In this document: positions 35,590 to 41,448 of the stretch, one piece after another
Numbering within the stretch: the first letter of the stretch is position 1
How the letters are laid out: every line of letters starts with the position of its first letter
Source: Maribacter algarum (ex Lu et al. 2025) (nom. illeg.)
Lineage (GTDB): Bacteria; Bacteroidota; Bacteroidia; Flavobacteriales; Flavobacteriaceae
Assembly (NCBI GenBank): GCA_947495915.1
Contig: CANMAW010000003.1
Span: 1-64,000, forward strand
Length of the DNA: 64,000 bases
Direction: 5' to 3'
Notes under the pieces: model-generated
Databases searched by the model: none
What the model saw: the letters and a program-made list of their open reading frames with translations, nothing else
Told to the model about the DNA's origin: nothing
Made by a program: the position numbers and the translations under genes

Positions 35590-36078
35590 ATGCAAAAAGA
35601 AGAAGCCTTTGTTGAACTAATTAAACAAAATGAAGGTCTTATTTTTAAAATTACCACAATGTATACAGATCATTACGATGATCAGCAAGATTTGTATCAA
35701 GACATTGTGTATCAACTTTGGAAATCTTTCGACTCTTTTAGATCAGAATCTAAAATTAGTACTTGGATGTATCGTATTGCGTTAAATACCGCTCTAACCC
35801 GCATCAGAAAAAAGAAACGCTTCGGTAATTCTGTTTCCATTGATCAAGTAATATTAAAACAAACCGAGAATTATAATCAAGAATTTGAAGAACGATTGAA
35901 ATTAGTTTACGCCCATGTGCGAAAATTGAATGTAGTTGAAAAAGGCCTCATTTTTCTTTTGTTAGAAGGAAAAAAATATGAGGAAATAGCTGAAATAACT
36001 GGACTTAGCCCAACAAATGTGGGAACCAAAATTTCAAGAATTAAACAAAAATTAAAACAACAAATTGTAAAAAAATAA
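35590..36078 (+). CDS. ECF-type RNA polymerase sigma factor
   Basis: The 162-residue protein has only sigma regions 2 and 4, as in extracytoplasmic-function sigma factors. Region 2 includes DDQQDLYQDIVYQLWKSFDSFRSESKISTWMYRIALNTALTRIRKKKR. Region 4 includes LNVVEKGLIFLLLEGKKYEEIAEITGLSPTNVGTKISRIKQKL with a helix-turn-helix. A GTG at 35539 would add 17 residues before the conserved N terminus (QKEEAFVELIKQNEG); I chose the ATG at 35590. A membrane protein starts 3 bases after its stop and is a likely regulator of its activity. Confidence 0.9.
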   Translation: MQKEEAFVELIKQNEGLIFKITTMYTDHYDDQQDLYQDIVYQLWKSFDSFRSESKISTWMYRIALNTALTRIRKKKRFGNSVSIDQVILKQTENYNQEFEERLKLVYAHVRKLNVVEKGLIFLLLEGKKYEEIAEITGLSPTNVGTKISRIKQKLKQQIVKK

Positions 36079-36081
36079 GCG

Positions 36082-36681
36082 ATGGAAATCGAAGAAATGA
36101 AAGCGCTTTGGTCAGATATGAGTAATCAGTTAGATCAACAAAAAAAATTAACAAATGACATCATCATGCAAATGACACAAGAAAAGTATACTAATAAATT
36201 TAAAACGCTGGCGAATTATGAAACCATAGGAGCATTCGTATGCTTTGCCATATTAATTTTTTTAATTCTAAATATTCACAAATTAGACACCTGGTATCTA
36301 TTGGGCTGCGGCATCGTCACGATGGTATTTATGTTCGTTTTTCCAGTTTTGACCCTGCGCTATCTAAGAAAAATTAAGCAGTTCGAAATCGTTAATAAAA
36401 ATTATAAAGAAGTTTTGGTTGGCTTTCACAAGGCTAAAGCAAACCTGCTCAACCTTCAGAAAGTTGGTGTATTTGCTAGTTTTATAGTTATTTTTACTTC
36501 TGCAGCGGTCTTTGCTAAAATATTCGATGACAAAGACTTTTTCATGGTAGAAAGAGGAGTGAAAGAATATCTGTTTCTAGCTTTTACACTAGTATTAGTA
36601 TTCTTCTTTTCTCGTTGGGGGTTTCGGGTCTACCAAAAAGTTGCAAACGCTGCTGAAGCTGTTTTAAAAGAACTAGAATAG
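36082..36681 (+). CDS. Membrane protein linked to ECF sigma factor
   Basis: The 199-residue protein has a short cytosolic N-terminal region (MEIEEMKALWSDMSNQLDQQ), a coiled stretch, and about four transmembrane helices (residues ~48-65, ~72-92, ~126-145, ~165-182). Proteins of this kind often sit directly after ECF sigma factors in Bacteroidota and may act as anti-sigma factors, binding sigma through the N-terminal acidic/aromatic region. No zinc motif of the classic anti-sigma family is seen. It begins 3 bases after the sigma-factor stop, so they are co-transcribed. Confidence 0.75.
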   Translation: MEIEEMKALWSDMSNQLDQQKKLTNDIIMQMTQEKYTNKFKTLANYETIGAFVCFAILIFLILNIHKLDTWYLLGCGIVTMVFMFVFPVLTLRYLRKIKQFEIVNKNYKEVLVGFHKAKANLLNLQKVGVFASFIVIFTSAAVFAKIFDDKDFFMVERGVKEYLFLAFTLVLVFFFSRWGFRVYQKVANAAEAVLKELE

Positions 36682-36718
36682 AAGTTCAAGAATTTACTAA
36701 ATATTTTTTTGTTCGCAT

Positions 36719-37354
36719 CTAAAGAACCTCAAGCAATTGACGTTGTATATAATCTAAAATCAACATCCAATTCATTTTAAGTACCAATGACGCTGTAGGC
36801 ACATTATCATCTTCAATAGCGGCAATAATCGCATCATGCTGATTATCAGATTTTGAATACAATAAATCATCAGCCATAAACTCGCGCTCATAGAAAAATA
36901 CACGTATTTTCAAATCTTCAAGTACATGTTGTGCCAATATATTACCATAATTTTTAGTCAACAAACGATGAAAACCCAACTTAGCATTGATTCTAGCAAC
37001 AGTATCTTCCGCATTTTTAAATACTAATTGCTGTTCTCTCAGCTGTACAATTGATGCCTCATCAAATTCAGAGTTTTCAATGGCTAAAACTTCTAGATCG
37101 GCAACAAGTTCATAAAGATCTTTAGCCTCTTTCAAGCTTAACTCTGAAATAATAAACCCTCTGTTGGGTATCGCGGTTATAATACGAGATTGTTGTAGTT
37201 GTGTTAATGCCTCGCGAATGGGTGTCACACTTACGCCTAATTTTCGTGCCAACGCCGCTAAATTAATAGTTTGGCCTTCTTGAAGATGTCCGCGTTTCAT
37301 TTCGCTTAAGAGAAATTCGCGCACCTGGTCTCTGAAACTAGATTTTATGATCAT
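36719..37354 (-). CDS. GntR-family transcriptional regulator (FCD domain)
   Basis: The 211-residue protein has a winged-helix N-terminal domain (LQEGQTINLAALARKLGVSVTPIREALTQLQQSRIITAIPNRGFIISE) typical of GntR. An all-helical FCD-type effector domain follows (residues ~80-205), with HRLL and QHDAIIAAIEDDN, which supply metal/effector-binding residues in the family. Effectors are usually organic acids. A 14-base palindrome lies 16 bases before its start, so it probably represses itself. No metabolic operon is adjacent, so its other target is unknown. Confidence 0.9.
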   Translation of the reverse strand: MIIKSSFRDQVREFLLSEMKRGHLQEGQTINLAALARKLGVSVTPIREALTQLQQSRIITAIPNRGFIISELSLKEAKDLYELVADLEVLAIENSEFDEASIVQLREQQLVFKNAEDTVARINAKLGFHRLLTKNYGNILAQHVLEDLKIRVFFYEREFMADDLLYSKSDNQHDAIIAAIEDDNVPTASLVLKMNWMLILDYIQRQLLEVL

Positions 37355-37369
37355 GAATCAAATATATGC

Positions 37370-37383
37370 AATCGTATACGATT
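37370..37383. promoter_or_regulatory. Palindromic operator of the GntR gene
   Basis: AATCGTATACGATT is a perfect 14-base palindrome of the GT-n-n-AC-like type bound by FCD-GntR proteins. It lies 16 bases upstream of the start codon. Confidence 0.65.
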
Positions 37384-37583
37384 TTTGATTGAATTTGTTG
37401 TGATGCCTCATCATTCTGTGGTATACTTAACGAAAAACAAGTACAGATAAACAAATTTATGGCAAAGTATTTGCTATCCTCTGTATTCAAAGCTATCTTT
37501 GATAATCCTAAGTATCTCAAATACTTAAACTTCCTTACTCCATATTGGAATGGAAAATATAAAAAACAAACAGCATTTAAACT

Positions 37584-38036
37584 ATGGCTAGAGCACAAGA
37601 AACCTATGGTAAAAAAGAACGAGAAAAGAAACGTTTGAAAAAACGTGAAGAGAAAGCTAAGAAAAAGGCAGAACGCCAAGCGAACTCTAATGCAGGAGGA
37701 TCATGGGAAGATATGCTAGTCTATGTAGATGAAAACGGTCATTTCACTGATACACCACCAGATCCTACAAAAAAAGTTAAGGTTGATGCTGAAAGTATAG
37801 TTTTAGGCGTTCCTAAGAAGGAAGAACAAGAAGAAGAAGATCCGATCAGAAATGGTAAAGTAGCTTTCTTTGATACCTCTAAAGGCTTTGGTTTTATAAA
37901 TGATTCTGAAAATCAAGAAAAATATTTCGTTCACGTAAGCGGACTTATTGATGAAATTGCTGAAAACGACAAGGTTTCTTTTGAACTCGAAAGAGGTATG
38001 AAAGGTATGAACGCTGTTCGCGTTAAAAAAATCTAG
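37584..38036 (+). CDS. Cold-shock-domain protein
   Basis: The 150-residue protein has a strongly basic, lysine/arginine/glutamate-rich N-terminal third (KKEREKKRLKKREEKAKKKAERQ), a linker, and a C-terminal cold-shock domain (~residues 88-150). The domain has GKVAFFDTSKGFGFI (RNP1) and KYFVHVSGL (RNP2). Such proteins bind single-stranded RNA or DNA and can act as RNA chaperones. The basic tail would add RNA affinity. This extended form is common in Flavobacteriia. It lies downstream of the divergent GntR gene. Confidence 0.87.
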   Translation: MARAQETYGKKEREKKRLKKREEKAKKKAERQANSNAGGSWEDMLVYVDENGHFTDTPPDPTKKVKVDAESIVLGVPKKEEQEEEDPIRNGKVAFFDTSKGFGFINDSENQEKYFVHVSGLIDEIAENDKVSFELERGMKGMNAVRVKKI

Positions 38037-38454
38037 TTAACTTATTTAATTAGTATCTCCTACTTTAAAACCTGAATATGAAGACATTCTGGTGATATGT
38101 CTTTTTATTGCTGTTTATAATATATTTTTAATGAATCAATATTCTTTTAACTCTGCTATATGCAGAAAATAGTTGTTATAGTTAAAGATATTGATCTTGG
38201 TAAGTATTTTATGTGAATTTTTGGTTTCATATTGCTTGGTGCATTCCACATCAATAACTGGTGATTTTTCTCAATAACTAAAACAGACTTCTTCTTACAG
38301 TAAGGCGTAATACCGTTTATCGATTTTTTTGTTAAAATTTATATAGCGGCGGTTAACAACAGGGTTGTGTGCACACTAAACGACTCAGGATATACGTTTC
38401 TAATTATAGTATAAACCTTACCCTGTTCAACAAAGGGTCTTAAAAAAAGATTTC
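38037..38454. other. Gene-free stretch
   Basis: A weak hairpin (AGACAT/ATGTCT, 38082-38102) followed by TTTTATT may end the cold-shock transcript. The remaining bases are A/T-rich, with no frame above about 31 codons that looks protein-like. Part may be the leader of the lipoprotein at 38455. Confidence 0.5.
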
Positions 38455-39258
38455 ATGAATAAGTTTATTAAAGGTAGCAAGCTAGCGTTGTTTAGCATGA
38501 CAGTGCTATTTGTATTTAGTTGTAGTAAAGATGATGAAGTTGACCAAATAGTTCAAGATCAAGTCGTAACCGCAACAGAGGTTCAAACTATCATCGCAAC
38601 AGACGACTATTCTAGTGCGGTAGACGATATTATTACCGACCTTTTTCAAAATGGAGAATCTTCAAAATCTTCAAAAAATGATTGTTATGTGACAACATAT
38701 TCAGATACCGGATATTCAGTAACTTTTGATAACTGTAGTTTTGATGACGGTGAAATCATTAACGGAAGTTTAGTGGTAACCTATAAAGAAGGTGAAGAAT
38801 CTTCAGCATTTACTGCAGCCTATAATAACTTAACTGTCGGCGATATTGCTATTAATGGTACACGAAGTTTTACCATAAATAGTAATTCTGAAGGAAATGA
38901 TATTTCTTTTGATATCGTAAGTGATATGAATGTAAAATTAGAGGATGGTTCTATAATCGAAGAAATGGGAAGTAAGAACTTTTCATTTGAATTTGACACT
39001 GAAAATTTTGAAGAAAGCGTTTTGATTATTGATGGGGATTGGACTGTTAAAGCCAATGGAAATACGTATACAGTGAATATTACCTCACCATTAAAAACAA
39101 ACTTCTTCAGTTGTGAACACGCATCTGAAGGTGTTATGAGTTTAAATAAAAACGGCCTAGCAGTTACCATTGATTTTGGAGATGGTACTTGCGATGATGT
39201 AGCTGACATGACCTATCCTGACGGAACAGTAGAAGAAATTAAACTAAGTGACATCTAA
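38455..39258 (+). CDS. Hypothetical lipoprotein
   Basis: The 267-residue protein starts with a lipoprotein signal (MTVLFVFSCSKDDE, Cys23) and an acidic stretch. A beta-rich body follows with repeated strand-loop units (VTTYSDTGYSVTFDNCSFDDGEIINGSLVVTY; FEFDTENFEESVLIIDGDWTV). Three to four scattered cysteines are present (CYVTT, DNCSF, FSCEH, DGTCDD), suggesting disulfides. The C terminus has YPDGTVEEIKLSDI. I do not recognise the family and see no enzyme motif. A terminator follows; the convergent micropeptide array shares it. Confidence 0.7.
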   Translation: MNKFIKGSKLALFSMTVLFVFSCSKDDEVDQIVQDQVVTATEVQTIIATDDYSSAVDDIITDLFQNGESSKSSKNDCYVTTYSDTGYSVTFDNCSFDDGEIINGSLVVTYKEGEESSAFTAAYNNLTVGDIAINGTRSFTINSNSEGNDISFDIVSDMNVKLEDGSIIEEMGSKNFSFEFDTENFEESVLIIDGDWTVKANGNTYTVNITSPLKTNFFSCEHASEGVMSLNKNGLAVTIDFGDGTCDDVADMTYPDGTVEEIKLSDI

Positions 39259-39283
39259 ACGATTGCTTATTTAATAAAAAATT

Positions 39284-39316
39284 AAAGCCCCGATACAATG
39301 GTATCGGGGCTTTTTA
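39284..39316. terminator. Bidirectional terminator shared by lipoprotein and micropeptide array
   Basis: AAAGCCCCGATAC and GTATCGGGGCTTT flank a four-base loop, with T-rich tracts on both sides. It ends both the plus-strand lipoprotein transcript and the minus-strand array transcript. Confidence 0.9.
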
Positions 39317-39338
39317 ATAGGGTAGGTGGCGCTATAAA

Positions 39339-39425
39339 TTAGCGGTATCTTCTTTTGCTATTCCAGATATTACTTTTAGTATTTTCTGATGTTGATCTTA
39401 CTTGATATTTGTTTATAGTTTCCAT
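39339..39425 (-). CDS. Array micropeptide copy A (28 residues)
   Basis: This minus-strand frame reads METINKYQVRSTSENT then KSNIWNSKRRYR. The N-terminal part is polar and the C-terminal KRRYR is strongly cationic with an aromatic I-W-N turn. It is the last gene of the array, nearest the terminator. No signal peptide or known domain is seen. See the array finding for the copy comparison. Confidence 0.6.
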   Translation of the reverse strand: METINKYQVRSTSENTKSNIWNSKRRYR

Positions 39426-39478
39426 GATTGTTGTTTTTTGATTGTTGTTGATGATGATTGATGATTGAGATACAGTGA

Positions 39479-39565
39479 TTAGCGGTATCTTCTTTTGCTA
39501 TTCCAGATGTTACTTTTGGTATTTTCTGATGTTGATCTTACTTGATATTTGTTTATAGTTTCCAT
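39479..39565 (-). CDS. Array micropeptide copy B (28 residues)
   Basis: The protein is identical to copy A. The DNA differs at two positions, both synonymous: an AAT/AAC Asn codon and an ACT/ACC Thr codon. Preserved protein despite changed DNA is evidence of selection on the peptide. Confidence 0.65.
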   Translation of the reverse strand: METINKYQVRSTSENTKSNIWNSKRRYR

Positions 39566-39611
39566 GATTGTTGTTTTTTGATTGTTGTTAATGATAATTG
39601 AGATACAGTGA

Positions 39612-39698
39612 TTAGCGGTATCTTCTTTTGCTATTCCAGATATTACTTTTAGTATTTTCTGATGTTGATCTTACTTGATATTTGATTATAGTTTCCAT
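39612..39698 (-). CDS. Array micropeptide copy C (28 residues)
   Basis: It is the same as copy A apart from one change, AAC to ATC, which replaces Asn5 with Ile. The cationic C-terminal KRRYR is intact. Confidence 0.6.
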   Translation of the reverse strand: METIIKYQVRSTSENTKSNIWNSKRRYR

Positions 39699-39751
39699 GA
39701 TTGTTGTTTTTTGATTGTTGTTATTGATGATTGATGATTGAGATACAGTGA

Positions 39752-39838
39752 TTAGCGGTATCTTCTTTTGCTATTCCAGATATTACTTTTAGTATTTTCT
39801 GAAGTTGATCTTACTTGATATTTGTTTATAGTTTCCAT
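39752..39838 (-). CDS. Array micropeptide copy D (28 residues)
   Basis: The protein is identical to copy A; the DNA differs by one synonymous Thr codon change (ACA to ACT). The same frame stays open upstream to 39961, but that read-through covers the spacer and the opposite phase of the neighbouring ORF, so the start is placed at 39838, as in the other copies. Confidence 0.6.
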   Translation of the reverse strand: METINKYQVRSTSENTKSNIWNSKRRYR

Positions 39839-39875
39839 GATTGTTGTTTTTTGATTGTTGATGATTAATAAAATT

Positions 39876-40004
39876 TTAAAATTGTGACCGGTATTCAATT
39901 TTTTTTGTTTTAGACTTCTCGTCATACAGTCTATCTGTACTCCAGCCAAAGCCAAATCCAAAATATATTCGAGGTCGTAATTGATGTTGGTGTAAAGTTC
40001 TCAT
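39876..40004 (-). CDS. Array micropeptide E, diverged 42-residue cousin
   Basis: It reads MRTLHQHQLRPRIYFGF, then G-F-G-W-S-T-D-R-L-Y-D-E-K-S-K and a basic end K-K-I-E-Y-R-S-Q-F. The head M-x-T-L-x-x-H-Q-x-R resembles member F (M-D-T-L-S-K-H-Q-K-R), but the Gly/aromatic middle is unlike the 28-residue members. It has the same leader type and sits between F and D. Confidence 0.5.
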   Translation of the reverse strand: MRTLHQHQLRPRIYFGFGFGWSTDRLYDEKSKTKKIEYRSQF

Positions 40005-40073
40005 GATGATTGTTTTTTGATGATTGATGATTGTTTTTTGATGATTGATGATTGATTTGTTTTAGTATAGATC

Positions 40074-40160
40074 TTATCTATATCTTCTTTTGTTGTTCCA
40101 GATGTCACTTTTAGAGTTCTCTGTAAATTGTCTTTTTTGATGTTTGCTTAAAGTATCCAT
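40074..40160 (-). CDS. Array micropeptide F (28 residues), promoter-proximal diverged copy
   Basis: It reads MDTLSKHQKRQFTENS, then KSDIWNNKRRYR. Length, the N-K-R-R-Y-R end and the IWN turn match copies A-D while much of the rest differs, which defines a family M-(E/D)-T-x-x-K-x-Q-x-R ... E-N-x-K-S-x-I-W-N-x-K-R-R-Y-R. It is the first gene after the candidate promoter. Confidence 0.6.
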   Translation of the reverse strand: MDTLSKHQKRQFTENSKSDIWNNKRRYR

Positions 40161-40208
40161 GTATATATATTTTGTTGTTAATAATTGTGTTATATCTAGA
40201 AGACGTCT

Positions 40209-40216
40209 CAAAACTA
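40209..40216 (-). promoter_or_regulatory. Candidate promoter of the micropeptide array
   Basis: On the minus strand TAGTTTTG fits TAnnTTTG, with a TTTTT tract about 20 bases upstream in place of the -33 TTTG. Transcription would start near 40202 and give a leader of about 40 bases before member F. Confidence 0.5.
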
Positions 40217-40588
40217 ATTTTGTTACAGTACTATGTATAAAAAGGTACTATTTTATATATTTTTTAACACATTAAAATTTACAACCAATTGATTTAAAGG
40301 TGATTATAATTTTATACTTTTTTAAAAATTTTGAAGAAACTAATTTTTAGTTTGAAAATAGCAACCTTTTTATGTGAGTTTTTTACTAAATAGTGCAGGT
40401 AATACAAGTTTTATTGAATAGTAAATTCTAAACAATTGATTTAAACTATTACAATGAAGTACTAAACCATCAATGACAAAGACATGTTTTACAAACGATA
40501 ATAAACTATTCTACTATTTCACTCAAGGTTATCTCAACTTTCTGTTTAAGAATATTCCTATTTTATTAACTTACCTAAAATTCTCGCT

Positions 40589-40629
40589 AGACTAGTATTA
40601 TGTTTCACACTCTACTATAATACTAGTCT
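40589..40629. promoter_or_regulatory. 13-bp perfect inverted repeat before DUF1080 gene
   Basis: AGACTAGTATTAT (40589-40601) and its exact reverse complement (40617-40629) flank 15 bases. It ends 18 bases before the start codon and has no T run, so a leader hairpin or operator is more likely than a terminator. Confidence 0.5.
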
Positions 40630-40647
40630 GAAATTCATGAATCACAA

Positions 40648-41331
40648 ATGAAGCTTATTTTTATTTTCGTACTTTTTCTTTTTTGCTTTTCCTGCAAACC
40701 TATTGCTAGTGAAAGTTTATTTAATGGGTATAATTTAGATGGATGGCATATTGATGTTCCGGCAATAGATAGTATTCCAACTGCAAAAACACCATTTATA
40801 GTTCAAGATCAAATGCTAATAAGTCTGGGTACACCACAGGGCCATTTAATTACAAATAAAAGTTATGACAACTTCAGGCTAGATATTGAGTACCGATTTA
40901 CCGGAGCACCCGGAAATTGTGGGGTACTAGTTTTCGCATCTACACCAAGGTCTTTATATAAAATGTTCCCAAAATCTATTGAAGTGCAAATGATGCATGA
41001 AAATGCAGGTGATTTTTGGTGTATAGTTGAAGATATTAACACAGATAATATGCTAGTGCGCCGAGGCCCAGAAGAAGAGTGGGGTATTACTGAAGGAAAA
41101 AAAAGAAGGATAAAAAACTTAACTGATTCCTCTGAAAACCCGTTAGGTGAATGGAATTATATGACTATTGAATGTGTAAATAATGCGATTAAGGTTTGGG
41201 TAAATTCAGATTTGGTAAATTATGGTTATAATGCCACTGCTAATTCTGGTCAAATTGCTTTGCAGGCAGAAGGTGCAGTTGTAGCCTTTAGAAAAGTACA
41301 ATTGACCTCAATTACAGAGTTTTCAGAATGA
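40648..41331 (+). CDS. DUF1080 (3-keto-disaccharide hydrolase-like) lipoprotein
   Basis: The 227-residue protein has a lipoprotein signal (LFLFCFSCKP, Cys16) and a concanavalin-like beta-sandwich domain of the DUF1080 type: LFNGYNLDGWHID, NFRLDIEYRFTGAPGNCGVLVFAS, SIEVQMMHENAGDFWCI, GEWNYMTIECVNNAIKVWVNSDLVNYG and GQIALQAEGAVVAFRKVQL. Some relatives act on 3-keto sugars; others are carbohydrate-binding. There are no neighbouring sugar-oxidoreductase genes, so the substrate is open. An inverted repeat precedes it. Confidence 0.85.
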   Translation: MKLIFIFVLFLFCFSCKPIASESLFNGYNLDGWHIDVPAIDSIPTAKTPFIVQDQMLISLGTPQGHLITNKSYDNFRLDIEYRFTGAPGNCGVLVFASTPRSLYKMFPKSIEVQMMHENAGDFWCIVEDINTDNMLVRRGPEEEWGITEGKKRRIKNLTDSSENPLGEWNYMTIECVNNAIKVWVNSDLVNYGYNATANSGQIALQAEGAVVAFRKVQLTSITEFSE

Positions 41332-41416
41332 TACATTTTTAGTTTTAAAACGGCCCAATTACAACGATAACTTAAACAGTTTCATCAGAAAAATTCCATA
41401 AACCTCAATAAAGACG

Positions 41417-41424
41417 TATTTTTG
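41417..41424 (+). promoter_or_regulatory. Candidate -7 box for second helicase
   Basis: TATTTTTG matches TAnnTTTG. It overlaps an in-frame TTG at 41422, which argues that translation starts at the later ATG (41449). Confidence 0.55.
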
Positions 41425-41448
41425 CAATCCCAAAAAGAAAAGGATCGA

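Larger units (their letters stand above)
39339..40160 (-). repeat. Tandem array of micropeptide genes with repetitive leaders
   Basis: Four near-identical units begin at 39339, 39479, 39612 and 39752 (period 133-140 bases). Two diverged members, at 39876-40004 and 40074-40160, lie on the same strand. Between units the minus strand carries CAATCA/ATCAATC-type spacers and an A-rich leader (CAATCAAAAAACAACAATC-like) directly before each start codon. The repeat unit covers ORF plus leader, so there are no unique spacers as in a CRISPR array. The read-out direction (starts on the high-coordinate side) and shared terminator suggest one polycistronic transcript. Confidence 0.75.
40161..40647. other. 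A/T-rich gene-free stretch
   Basis: These 487 bases hold the array promoter (40209-40216) and an inverted repeat near the DUF1080 start. A 40-codon plus-strand frame (40473-40595) looks like chance. Nothing else was seen. Confidence 0.5.

Noticed and set aside
37459-37638. 59-codon plus-strand frame upstream of the cold-shock gene
   Set aside because: It overlaps the start of the cold-shock gene out of frame by about 55 bases and has no clear promoter. It looks partly protein-like but is not supported well enough.
39339-39838. CRISPR array reading of the tandem repeats
   Set aside because: The repeat units (133-140 bases) contain open reading frames and have no unique spacers of constant length; no cas genes are nearby.
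39752-39961. 69-residue ORF reading of array copy D
   Set aside because: The extra 41 residues come from read-through of the spacer and the opposite phase of the neighbouring peptide. The other copies start at the homologous ATG at 39838.
40473-40595. 40-codon plus-strand frame before the DUF1080 gene
   Set aside because: A/T-driven composition, no conserved pattern and no leader.
41422-41448. TTG start for the second helicase
   Set aside because: The TTG overlaps a TAnnTTTG promoter box, so the ATG at 41449 is more likely.
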